A stretch of DNA of 64,000 bases from CALGDE01 sp964655355. GTDB taxonomy: Bacteria > Cyanobacteriota > Cyanobacteriia > CACIAM-69d. Shown here in pieces: positions 33,395 through 42,140 of the stretch. Both the position numbers and the translations under genes were made by a program. The notes under the pieces are model-generated. The model ran no database searches. It saw nothing but the letters and a program-made list of their open reading frames with translations, and was not told the origin of the DNA. The DNA lies in contig CAZZMD010000004.1 in assembly GCA_964655355.1 (NCBI GenBank), positions 62,001 to 126,000 of the forward strand. Reading direction: 5' to 3'. Numbering within the stretch: position 1 is the first letter of the stretch; every line of letters begins with the position of its first letter.

Positions 33395-34822
33395 TTAGGA
33401 AAAATTCTTGACGATCGCCTCGGCAAATTCGGAGCATTTTAGGGGAGGCTCAACGGCGGGCTCCATCAGACGAGCCAAATCATAGGTAACTTCGCGATTT
33501 TGGATCGCCGCTCCCAAGCCCTTGCGCACTAGATCAGCCGCTTCGGTCCAGCCCATATAATCCAGCATCATTGCTCCGGACAGGATCACGGAGCCGGGAT
33601 TGATGCGATCCAAACCGGCGTGCTTGGGGGCCGTCCCGTGGGTCGCCTCAAAAATGGCGCAGTTGTCACCGATATTCGCACCAGGGGCCATCCCCAATCC
33701 CCCGGCGATCGCCGCCGCCGCATCGGACAGATAATCCCCATTCAGGTTCATCGTCGCCAAGATGGAATACTCGTTGGGACGGGTTTGGATTTGCTGGAAA
33801 ATACTATCGGCAATGCGATCGTTCACCATCACCTTTTCTTTCCATTTGCCATCGCCGTGGGTGTCCCAAATGGCATCAATTACCGCAGACACTTCATCCT
33901 GGATCGCCTTTTGCTTCTCCGGCGTCAGGCTGTCATAGCCAGGGTCAATTAGACGGGCATTATCTTCGACGCTAATGTCAGGATTGCCTTCCCTATTGCC
34001 CAAAATCCAGGATTCCCGCTCGGTGACACAATCAGCGCGGAATTCACCGATGGCCACCTCATAGCCCCAATCCCGGAAAGCCCCCTCGGTGTATTTCATA
34101 ATGTTGCCCTTGTGGACCAGGGTCACCATCTGTTTCGCCGGGGGCAATGCCAACGCATTTTGGATCGCGCGACGCACCAAACGCTGGGACCCGGTTTTAC
34201 TAATGGGCTTGATACCGATGCCGGAATCTACGCGGATTTGCTTGCCCTTGTGCTCGGGGGTGTTGGGGATTAATTCCTCGTTCAGCAGGGTGATTAGCTT
34301 GGTGCCGGTGGCATCCCCTTCCCGCCACTCAATGCCCAGGTAAATATCCTCGGTATTTTCCCGATAGACAATCACGTCCAGCTTTTCGGGATTTTTATGG
34401 GGGGAGGGCACGCCGGTGTAGTACTTACAGGGGCGCACACAGGCATACAAATCAAAAATCTGGCGCAGGGCCACGTTTAGGGAGCGAATACCGCCACCAA
34501 TGGGGGTGGTCAGGGGGCCTTTGATAGCCATGCCATATTCACGGATGGCGGCGAGGGTATCCTCGGGCAAATATTGAAACGTGCCGTACTTATCGCAGGC
34601 TTCATCCCCGGCATAAACCTTGAACCAGGAGATTTTCTTGGCATCTCCATAGGCAGCCTCCACGGCAGCATCTAAAACCCGCTGGGACGCAGGCCAAATA
34701 TCCACCCCAGTTCCATCCCCTCGAATAAAAGGCACGATGGGATTATCCGGAACCTGCGGCTGACCGTTTTCAAACGTAATTTTCTCGCCGACGGTGGGGG
34801 GCGTAATTTTTTCGTATGCCAT
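33395..34822 (-). CDS. icd: NADP-dependent isocitrate dehydrogenase
   Basis: It converts isocitrate to 2-oxoglutarate with NADPH formation; 2-oxoglutarate is the carbon skeleton for ammonium assimilation and the signal sensed by NtcA, whose gene is also in this window (49.8 kb). The 475-aa length matches cyanobacterial enzymes. Visible motifs are VPFIRGDGTGVDIW, the substrate-binding GGGIRSLNVALRQ, RENTEDIYLGIEW, KGNIMKYTEGAFRDW and the C-terminal EATHGTAPKHAGLDR. Start 34822 (MAYEKI) has GAGA just upstream; the open frame continues to 34921 without coding character. Confidence 0.96.
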   Translation of the reverse strand: MAYEKITPPTVGEKITFENGQPQVPDNPIVPFIRGDGTGVDIWPASQRVLDAAVEAAYGDAKKISWFKVYAGDEACDKYGTFQYLPEDTLAAIREYGMAIKGPLTTPIGGGIRSLNVALRQIFDLYACVRPCKYYTGVPSPHKNPEKLDVIVYRENTEDIYLGIEWREGDATGTKLITLLNEELIPNTPEHKGKQIRVDSGIGIKPISKTGSQRLVRRAIQNALALPPAKQMVTLVHKGNIMKYTEGAFRDWGYEVAIGEFRADCVTERESWILGNREGNPDISVEDNARLIDPGYDSLTPEKQKAIQDEVSAVIDAIWDTHGDGKWKEKVMVNDRIADSIFQQIQTRPNEYSILATMNLNGDYLSDAAAAIAGGLGMAPGANIGDNCAIFEATHGTAPKHAGLDRINPGSVILSGAMMLDYMGWTEAADLVRKGLGAAIQNREVTYDLARLMEPAVEPPLKCSEFAEAIVKNFS

Positions 34823-35026
34823 AAATCTCTCAGTTTCAGCCCTAAACGCTGCCCTAACAGAACTACCGGTCTGACGGAGTGCCTTTGCAGAGTGGGGCAC
34901 CGGTCCGACAAACCGTGACAATCCTACACCGTCCAGACCAGCGGATCGGTATAGGAAAAGCGCCAGCGGTTAAGGAGCGATCGCCCCGATAACAAGATGC
35001 ACTAGCAAGGTGGATTAGCGACCCGC

Positions 35027-37573
35027 CTATAGGACCTGGCCATCACTGATTAGCCATTGGCCTTCCACCTGGACCAGGGTATAGCGTATCCGCAGTTGGT
35101 CATCATAGGAACCGGAATCGCTGAGGCGATCGCCCTGATAAAGCTTGGCAGCTTCCCGCACATTAGCGACCACCGTTGCCCGCCCCGGCGCCTCCGGATT
35201 GAGGGTGACATCCGCAATTTCCACCTCGTGCTCATAAACCCAATGCTCATCGGAAGATTGGGTTGCTCGGACTCGACCGCGCCATTTTGTCAGCAAGGGG
35301 TCCACCAACACCGCGTCTAAGGCCGCAATCTCATAGCCCTCTCCCATGGCTTTAGATTTTGCCGTCAGCCAATTTTCAACAGCCACCTGGGCGATCGCCG
35401 GGTTCAGTTCGCCGGGGGCCGTAGCCTCCGAAGCAGCCCCCTCAGAATTGGTCTCAGGGGTGGGGATTTCCGTGGAGGGACGGTCCAGGTAAACAATAGG
35501 CTGTTCCGGCTCCAGGGCGGGACCAGTATCCCCCTGGAATAGACGGGCGATCGCCCCATAGGCCTGAACGATCAAAAATCCCACCAGGACAACCGCCAGC
35601 AAGCCGCCCCCGATCAGAATCGCTAAGCTGCCCTGGGAATTATTCGACTCCTCATCCCGACGACGGCGATCGCGGGTGGCATCGGGCATGGTCCCATCTC
35701 CCCCGCTCGGCGTGCTCGGAGGAGGGGTCCTGCCACCGGATCCACGCCCCAGCCGATCCAGGGCGGGGTTATTGGTAGGAGCGGTGGGTAACCCGGAGAG
35801 GAATGCGCTGGTGGAGGACGCTGGGGGTGCTGCCGTTGCCGAGGAGGTGAGGGGCTGCCCCGAAGGCGGGGTGGAGGTCGCGGGTGCCGCGGGGGAGCCC
35901 GACCGTGCCGTTAGATTGGGCGCTGTTAGATTGGGCGCTGTCAAATTGGGCAGGGTCGCGTTGGGGTTAGCGCCTAGGGCGTTGCTATGGGACGGCTGGG
36001 GGACATTGCCAGGGACGCTGCTGGTGAGGGGGCGCTCCCCGAGGGGGCCTAGCAAAATAGGTTGAAAAGACGATGACCCAGAGGCGGGCGGATTCAGGGA
36101 CCGGGTGGACTCTGACGGCGGTCCCGGAGGACCGGCCGCGATCGCCGGGTCCGCAGCATTGGGGGTGGGAGCAAAGGGTGTCCGGGGCACCGGATTTGGA
36201 CCGCCCAGCTTGGGCGGCACAATGGGCGCACGGGAGTCCATCGGCGATCGCCCGCCATTTTGTCCTAAGACCGCAGACAATTGAGCCGGGTCCGGATCCG
36301 GAAGCGTCGTACTCCAGGTGTCATCAGCGTTGGCATCGGCGTCGGGCATGGATTCCAAGTAAGCCTGTACCCCCGCGTCAGAAAAATATCGGGTGAGGGA
36401 CACTTCCATCCCGTTCAAATCCCGGAAATGGGGCAACACTTCCGACCCCAGCCACTGCTCACAGTAGGCACATAAACCAGGCAATAAATCCGGAGACCCA
36501 CCTGATCGCGATCGAATGGCATCCAACGGCTCCGCTTCCTGACTTTTTTCCAAATACTGACAGGCTTCATCGGGCTGCCCCAACAGCAGCGCGCAGATAG
36601 CCTGCTCCAAAAACACATCCTGTCGCTGCCCCAGCCGCCGCAACAGCAAACTAGCCCGCTGCACAAACGCCGGCTGTCGCTGACTAAATCCCTGGGCAAT
36701 CAACGCATAGGCCGCCAAATAGGTCGCCACGGCCGACGGTCGCCGCGCCTCCGCCTCGAATAACGCCAACTGTTCCTGGGCACTGAGATAACCGCGAATT
36801 TGCTGGATAAACCGCAGAAATTCCTCTACCCCTAAGCCCGAGCGATCGCCCCCGTTACCGTCAATGCCGCCGCGCTCCTTCAACATGCTGCGCAGCAGCT
36901 GCAATCCTTGACGGTGGGCCACCCCATTGGCATCGGGACTGGCCATCAGCTCCAAAATTCGATAGGGGCGCAAACGATACAAATCCCCCTGGATTTCCCC
37001 CCGTAGCCCGGCAAATAACCCATGGTGCAACAACAATTCTTGGGCAATTTTGAGGGAGGACGCCGCCTGTTCCGAGCGGTTGTTTTGCCACTGTTCCCGC
37101 CCCAGCTCTAGATAGGACAGCACCACCGTCAATAGCAAATCCGCCAGGGCCAGCTTGGGATCCCCAAACCGTCCCGATTCCAAATCATCGAGCTGACTCA
37201 GATAGGGATAGCCCAGCTTAATCGCCAGCTCGTATTCCCCCAATTCCTGGAGCAAGGTGAGCGCCCCGGTAAATTGGCGATCGTCAATATCTAGATTCGG
37301 CGTCTTAGGATTCTGCCCATCGGCCGGGCTAAGCTGCGGCCCTTCCGCATAGCTCTTCACCAGAAATTGGGCATCGTAAGCCTGGCGATCGCTCGCGGAA
37401 TTGAGGGTGTTATAGGCCTCATCCACGAGTTGCCGCCGGATTCCCAACGCCGTCCCGGAATAATCCGGATGGGGACCATGGGCCAACCGCTGTTGATAAC
37501 CCTGGGTCAGTTGGGAAGAATCAGCTTGGATGGGTACACCTAAGATGCGGTAGTAATCAAGCGGAATCAACAC
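35027..37573 (-). CDS. Cell division protein Ftn2/ZipN (ARC6 homologue)
   Basis: A bitopic membrane protein that tethers FtsZ and organises the cyanobacterial divisome; its plant relative ARC6 drives chloroplast division. The 848-aa protein has a J-like domain (~5-70, DYYRILGVP ... YDAQFL), a helical middle region (~80-420), a long Pro/Ala/Ser/Thr-rich linker (~420-640), a transmembrane helix (~643-665) and a C-terminal IMS domain (~722-848). The J-like domain carries an HPD tripeptide (H35-P36-D37), which I recall as replaced in several known Ftn2 proteins. An in-frame short repeat of LTAPN units occurs in the linker. The start codon is ATG at 37573. Confidence 0.88.
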   Translation of the reverse strand: MLIPLDYYRILGVPIQADSSQLTQGYQQRLAHGPHPDYSGTALGIRRQLVDEAYNTLNSASDRQAYDAQFLVKSYAEGPQLSPADGQNPKTPNLDIDDRQFTGALTLLQELGEYELAIKLGYPYLSQLDDLESGRFGDPKLALADLLLTVVLSYLELGREQWQNNRSEQAASSLKIAQELLLHHGLFAGLRGEIQGDLYRLRPYRILELMASPDANGVAHRQGLQLLRSMLKERGGIDGNGGDRSGLGVEEFLRFIQQIRGYLSAQEQLALFEAEARRPSAVATYLAAYALIAQGFSQRQPAFVQRASLLLRRLGQRQDVFLEQAICALLLGQPDEACQYLEKSQEAEPLDAIRSRSGGSPDLLPGLCAYCEQWLGSEVLPHFRDLNGMEVSLTRYFSDAGVQAYLESMPDADANADDTWSTTLPDPDPAQLSAVLGQNGGRSPMDSRAPIVPPKLGGPNPVPRTPFAPTPNAADPAIAAGPPGPPSESTRSLNPPASGSSSFQPILLGPLGERPLTSSVPGNVPQPSHSNALGANPNATLPNLTAPNLTAPNLTARSGSPAAPATSTPPSGQPLTSSATAAPPASSTSAFLSGLPTAPTNNPALDRLGRGSGGRTPPPSTPSGGDGTMPDATRDRRRRDEESNNSQGSLAILIGGGLLAVVLVGFLIVQAYGAIARLFQGDTGPALEPEQPIVYLDRPSTEIPTPETNSEGAASEATAPGELNPAIAQVAVENWLTAKSKAMGEGYEIAALDAVLVDPLLTKWRGRVRATQSSDEHWVYEHEVEIADVTLNPEAPGRATVVANVREAAKLYQGDRLSDSGSYDDQLRIRYTLVQVEGQWLISDGQVL

Positions 37574-37733
37574 AACCGGGGCCTCGCTTTGCTAACAGGG
37601 ATGAATTAAAAGGCAATTATCAAAGGCAGTGGCGTTCACGGCAGGGCAAGGAAAACCGGATTGGGGGCTAACCTGTGACGAGCCGATAGGGGTGCCAATA
37701 TGCCAACGACTGTAGATAACGACAATAACGACT

Positions 37734-37757
37734 TTTAAATGCCGATTTAAATGCCGA
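37734..37757. repeat. 12-bp perfect tandem duplication
   Basis: TTTAAATGCCGA occurs at 37734-37745 and 37746-37757. Confidence 0.9.
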
Positions 37758-37798
37758 CATGTGCCAAGTCCAAGCTGGATCAGGCAAGTCGAAAGTTA

Positions 37799-37828
37799 TT
37801 TTAGAGTTGAGTATTTTGGAGTTGAGCA
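37799..37828. repeat. 15-bp tandem duplication, two mismatches
   Basis: TTTTAGAGTTGAGTA (37799-37813) is followed directly by TTTTGGAGTTGAGCA (37814-37828). Confidence 0.8.
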
Positions 37829-37837
37829 AATTCTAGC

Positions 37838-37914
37838 CTGTCCCTGGGGGCTCTGTCCGGTGGGGCAACCCGGTGGCGGTAAGACTGAGGGACAGATCAG
37901 GGCAGGGGCCCCTG
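37838..37914. other. GC-rich block with nested inverted repeats
   Basis: CTGTCCCT (37838-37845) pairs with AGGGACAG (37888-37895) around a G-rich 42-nt interior containing a doubled CCGGTGG-like element. It is followed by the 12-bp palindrome CAGGGGCCCCTG (37903-37914). It could be a structured RNA or leader; no class was recognised. Confidence 0.35.
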
Positions 37915-37958
37915 GAAGGAAGTCAGGCATGGGCGTTTAACGTCCGACCGGATCTATT

Positions 37959-38030
37959 GATTAATGTTCTGATTAATGTCTCATCGATTAATATTCCATC
38001 AATGTTTCAAACCAGAATGTTTCAAACCAG
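37959..38030. repeat. Run of five 12-15-bp tandem units in two families
   Basis: GATTAATG/A-type units start at 37959 (12 bp), 37971 (15 bp) and 37986 (15 bp). Then AATGTTTCAAACCAG is duplicated exactly at 38001-38015 and 38016-38030. Confidence 0.88.
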
Positions 38031-38208
38031 TCCCAAAACGCGCTATATCAAATCGTAGGTATTAGTAGGCATTAACCCAAGACTTCAGCCACTGCCTTAC
38101 CCTAGAATTAGCTCGATTCAGAAGCTAGACTCAGCCTTCCTAATTCCGGACACCCTGCTCTCTGCCCCTCACTGACGCCCTAACGTTCTGCCTTTTCCAG
38201 GAGCCTCT

Positions 38209-41200
38209 GTGACCGTTACGCCCCCTTCTCCCACCGTTTCCCACGGGGATTGGTCCTCCCAGCTCAGCGCATGGCTGACGGGGGAGGGGTTATCTGTGCA
38301 GTTGCGCGTCCATGGGTCCTGTCTCCACATTGTTTTTGAAGGACGTCCCTGTCCCCCCTGGAAGCAGGCGATCGCCCGATTACGGGCCGCCACCTTAGCC
38401 CATCCAGACTGGGTAGAGGCCCTACAGTCCCAAGGGGGATCGGGCAACGGCTCAGGATCCTCTCCCATTACTTATCTCCTCCTGTACGGTCGCCTATTGG
38501 GGCAGAAGGTGCCGGAATGGAAACGCACCGTCTCCCTGGCCAAATTGCAGAAGATGGTGGACGCCTTCCAGGAAACGGCCCCAGCATCCCCGCCTCCTCA
38601 ACAACGCCCCAAGGCGATCGCCCCTGCGGCTCCCCCCAGCCAACCAACGGTCCCGTCAGCTCCAGCGGCCCAATCACCAGCAAGTCCCACGGTCTCACCC
38701 GCCGCCACCACGATTGAGTCGCCCCCGTCCCAGCCGACCGCTTTTCCACCTCCCCCCTCCGCCACCAATCTTCAGACACCTCCGCCATCCGTAGGGGTAA
38801 CGGAGCCTGTCCGGTCATCCCCATCACAGGCCCCATCGCAGACCCAATCAACCGAAATTATTTCCCAGCCCGAGGCGTCCCCTCCACAACCCTCTCAACA
38901 GTGGGCGGAGATGATTGCCCAGCGGCTACGGGCCAGCGGCTTACCCCAGGGGTTGGTCCAGCAGGTAGTCGTTAAAGTCTTGCCCCCCGCCTCCCCCGAG
39001 CGATCGCCCCTGGTTCCTCCGTCAACGGGCCAGCGACGACTGTTGGTCACCTGCCTGTGTCCAGAGCCAGAGCCAGAGCCGAAGGGCAGGGTTGCGGCCC
39101 CAACCCCCGAGGCATTGGAACGCATTATCCAGCTGGAGGTCGCCCCCGCCCTAACGCGTATTTTGCGCCAGCTCCCCCTCCAGGATTTTGACTATGGCTA
39201 TGGGGTGATCAAAGCCGATCCCCATGGGCCATCGATCGCCAAAGTTCGGGTCAATCTCCAATCCCAGGGCGATCGTCTCAAGGCCTGGGCTCGCTGGGGG
39301 GATGTGGGGGCGCTAATGGCCCTGTTCAATCGGGCCTTAGCAGACCTGTGTCCACCGGCGACGGCGATCCAGCAGGACAATACCCTTTACGTTTTCTGTC
39401 GCGGCACCTCGGATCAGCCCCTAGTGCAATCCCATGTGGTGGGCACGCTCGCCCCCATTGCCCAGGCGATCGCCCCCCAAGGCATCCATTCCTTGGTGAT
39501 CTATGGCTATGGGCACGGCGCTGATTCCCCCCCCGTTCCCTCTGGCGGCCGGTCCCAACTACCTCCGCCGCCCATTGCCCTCGGGGAAAGCCCTGAGGAC
39601 GGGGAAGACACCCCCCTTTGGATTGATTGGGTGGACTTGCCGGCCACCACCGACGCCCGGCGGGCAGAATCCACCCTCGCCCTCGCCGTACGGGGGTATA
39701 TGGCCCCCCTAGCCCACCTGGTGGAGCGGGTGGTAAATCCGGATTTAGACCATTGGCTCGCCACCGGAGGTCGGCAAGTGGTGTGCGATCGCCACCGCCG
39801 CCATCCAGATACGTTGCAGGTGGTGGTTTATGGTCCCGATGTCCCTGAAAGTGAGGTGCTGGCACCGGCAATCATGCAATGTCTGCGTCCCCTGGGGCTG
39901 TCGGGCATCCGGCAAGTGGTGATTTATGGCCAAAGCATTTATCAGTCCCACTGGGAATCGATCCATGCCCTGGGGACGCGATCGTCTGCACCGTTTGGGT
40001 CAGTATTTGGGGATCTGGACGCTCCGCCAATGGGTAAATGGGTCGACGCCCCCACCGCTGACAACGATGGCAACGCTGATGTGCTGGGGCGTCCCAGTCA
40101 GCCCCAGTCGAATACCGCCAATACACCAGTGGGTAGCCATGCTCTCCTGCCGCCCAGGATTATCCGTCCCTGGGCATGGCCCCGGTGGCAGGAGATTCCC
40201 GCCCAGTTCCGGCAACGGCTAATCCAAATTGGCCTTTGCGCCCCCCTCACCGCCGACGGAGAATCCAAGCCATCCACCGCAGCCCTCAGTGCCAGGGGCG
40301 ATCGCGATGATGGGCTGCTGGACACGTTGATGGGAATGTCCCTAGAGCGGGTCGCAGTGGCGGGGATATGTGGTGTGCTGGCGGCGTTGGCCTTGGACTT
40401 GGGATTAAACCGGCGGGGATGGGTGACCACCCAATGGCTACCGGAATCGGCGGTGCAATCCCCCGTCTCCAGGGCAGGCCAAGAAGGTGCCGATCCAGTG
40501 GTCGATAGTCAGGCGCTGACCCCGCCGCCGGAATTGCCCTCCTTCAATAGCCCTCAATTTGATCACCAGCTTGAACTGTATCGACAATTTGTGATGGACC
40601 AGGGGCGTCCCGATGTCTTGGTGGTGGGGAGTTCCCGGGCATTGAGGGGGTTTGATCCCGGCGAACTCAACCAACGGCGACAGGCGAACCAACAGCCCCC
40701 CCTGAAAATCTTTAACCTCAGTGTGAATGGGGCCACGGCGAAGGTGATTGCGACGGTGCTGGTGGATTTATTACCACCCGGACATTTGCCGCCCCTGGTG
40801 ATTTGGGCCGATGGGGCTCGGGCATTTAATAGCGGCCGTAAGGATGGCACCCATGGCTCGATCGCCCAATCCCCCGCCTATCGTTTGGTGCTTCAGGATC
40901 AATTCCCCCTACCGGTCTTGGATCCAGGCGATCGCACCCCGGTGGATACCACCTTGGCGGGGGTGCGTACCCTGGGGCTACCCCAACCCCCAACCCCTGA
41001 CGGTCCTCGTTCGGGCGATCGCTCCCCGGCGGCGACAGACCCAACCGGCGATCGCCCAGTTTATTCCTTGGTGACCAGCCGAGAAATTTCTCCCTTTTTC
41101 CAGGACACGGCCCTGGGGTATTGGTTGAAAAAGCTGCCGACGGAAGCGGATTTTAATGCCTGGCTCGAAAATTATGTCGCCCCCCTCTCCAACACCTATG

Positions 41201-41808
41201 GGCGACGGGAACAGCTCCGGGCGATCGCCCAAACCCAACTACAAACCCTCCCCATCGTCGACCTGTGGAGTCAGCCCGCCCCCGCCCCGGAGGTGGGGCC
41301 AGTCGTATCCCTGGTGGCGGCAGGAGCCCAACGTCGCCTGGGCAACGCCCCCGCCGTCACCAACGGCAAACAGGACGGCATTGTGGACGAAAATGGATTT
41401 TTGCCCCTCTCCGTCGCCTTCGATCCCGAGACCTATTACCAGCGACACCCCCTGGTGCCGGGGGCCTTTGACAATGACTATCGACTCTTCTCCCTGCAAG
41501 GGGAACAGTCCCGCGCCCTCCAACGGATTATTCAACATCTGGGACAACAGCGCAGTCAGCTCGTCTTCGTCAATGTGCCCTTAACTCGCCAATATTTGGA
41601 TCCGGTGCGATCGCTCTGGGAAGACCGGTTTAATCGGTTTATGGCGGCCCAAGATTTAATTTATTTGAACTTCGCCACCCTCTGGCCCGACCAGGCGAGT
41701 CACTTCTCCGACCCCAGCCACCTCAACCGCGACGGGGCCCGAGCCCTCAGCCGGGCGATCGCCGGAACCCCCACCATCCCTTGGCCAACCCCTGCTCCGC
41801 CACAGTAA
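38209..41808 (+). CDS. DUF1574 / SGNH-hydrolase-like protein with N-terminal internal repeats
   Basis: A 1199-aa protein with a GTG start. The N-terminal ~600 residues contain at least four diverged ~100-residue modules ending in a hydrophobic strand plus Tyr-Gly (LLLYGRLLG, VIYGYG, VVVYG, VVIYGQ), interrupted by a Pro/Ser/Thr/Gln-rich linker (~125-225). A single hydrophobic segment (~705-725, VAVAGICGVLAALALDLGL) precedes the C-terminal DUF1574 region (~785-1199). There a GSSR block (S808/S809, VVGSSRALRGFDP) and a D1168-x-x-H1171 block (DPSHLNRDG) give the pattern of an SGNH hydrolase or acyltransferase. Substrate unknown; polysaccharide O-acylation is a guess. No cell-envelope partner gene is adjacent. 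Confidence 0.78.
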   Translation: MTVTPPSPTVSHGDWSSQLSAWLTGEGLSVQLRVHGSCLHIVFEGRPCPPWKQAIARLRAATLAHPDWVEALQSQGGSGNGSGSSPITYLLLYGRLLGQKVPEWKRTVSLAKLQKMVDAFQETAPASPPPQQRPKAIAPAAPPSQPTVPSAPAAQSPASPTVSPAATTIESPPSQPTAFPPPPSATNLQTPPPSVGVTEPVRSSPSQAPSQTQSTEIISQPEASPPQPSQQWAEMIAQRLRASGLPQGLVQQVVVKVLPPASPERSPLVPPSTGQRRLLVTCLCPEPEPEPKGRVAAPTPEALERIIQLEVAPALTRILRQLPLQDFDYGYGVIKADPHGPSIAKVRVNLQSQGDRLKAWARWGDVGALMALFNRALADLCPPATAIQQDNTLYVFCRGTSDQPLVQSHVVGTLAPIAQAIAPQGIHSLVIYGYGHGADSPPVPSGGRSQLPPPPIALGESPEDGEDTPLWIDWVDLPATTDARRAESTLALAVRGYMAPLAHLVERVVNPDLDHWLATGGRQVVCDRHRRHPDTLQVVVYGPDVPESEVLAPAIMQCLRPLGLSGIRQVVIYGQSIYQSHWESIHALGTRSSAPFGSVFGDLDAPPMGKWVDAPTADNDGNADVLGRPSQPQSNTANTPVGSHALLPPRIIRPWAWPRWQEIPAQFRQRLIQIGLCAPLTADGESKPSTAALSARGDRDDGLLDTLMGMSLERVAVAGICGVLAALALDLGLNRRGWVTTQWLPESAVQSPVSRAGQEGADPVVDSQALTPPPELPSFNSPQFDHQLELYRQFVMDQGRPDVLVVGSSRALRGFDPGELNQRRQANQQPPLKIFNLSVNGATAKVIATVLVDLLPPGHLPPLVIWADGARAFNSGRKDGTHGSIAQSPAYRLVLQDQFPLPVLDPGDRTPVDTTLAGVRTLGLPQPPTPDGPRSGDRSPAATDPTGDRPVYSLVTSREISPFFQDTALGYWLKKLPTEADFNAWLENYVAPLSNTYGRREQLRAIAQTQLQTLPIVDLWSQPAPAPEVGPVVSLVAAGAQRRLGNAPAVTNGKQDGIVDENGFLPLSVAFDPETYYQRHPLVPGAFDNDYRLFSLQGEQSRALQRIIQHLGQQRSQLVFVNVPLTRQYLDPVRSLWEDRFNRFMAAQDLIYLNFATLWPDQASHFSDPSHLNRDGARALSRAIAGTPTIPWPTPAPPQ

Positions 41809-42140
41809 GATAGTTGCCCCCGCTTCCGGGTCCCAGTCCCCCCTTCCCCCCAACCGGTCTCCTGTCCTGGGATCCTAAAGTGAGAATTACAGCGATCGCC
41901 GCACTCCACTCGATCAGAAAACAAGGCATTATTAAGAGCGGGGTACTCTACATTGCATACAGTGCATTACCGGTCAATGAGCACCGGTCAATGAGCACCG
42001 GTCAATGCATCACTAGTCCAGCCGGGGATTTGACCTAGCCCTTTGCACAGGGGGTCGCCAGGCCAGCGGCGCTTTGGACGTTGCCGCATCTCGCCCTAGG
42101 ACTCAATTCACCCACCACCTTGTGACTGCTCTCTCTCTCA
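41809..42140. other. 332-bp intergenic region upstream of the cyclase
   Basis: It follows the DUF1574 stop. The central part is AT-richer and carries the three 14-bp repeats (41969-42010). No gene, clear terminator or recognised regulator site was found. Confidence 0.5.
41969..42010. repeat. 14-bp unit repeated three times upstream of the adenylate cyclase
   Basis: ACCGGTCAATGAGC is exact at 41969-41982 and 41983-41996; the third copy (41997-42010) differs only in its last bases (ACCGGTCAATGCAT). It lies ~130 nt before the cyclase start. Confidence 0.92.

Larger units (their letters stand above)
37574..38208. other. 635-bp divergent intergenic region rich in short repeats
   Basis: Promoter space between ftn2/zipN and the DUF1574 gene. 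It holds exact or near-exact adjacent duplications at 37734-37757 (12 bp), 37799-37828 (15 bp) and 37959-38030 (12-15 bp units). A GC-rich block at 37838-37914 has nested inverted repeats. No protein gene is supported; the small open frame across 37873-38058 is a translation of the repeats. Confidence 0.6.
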
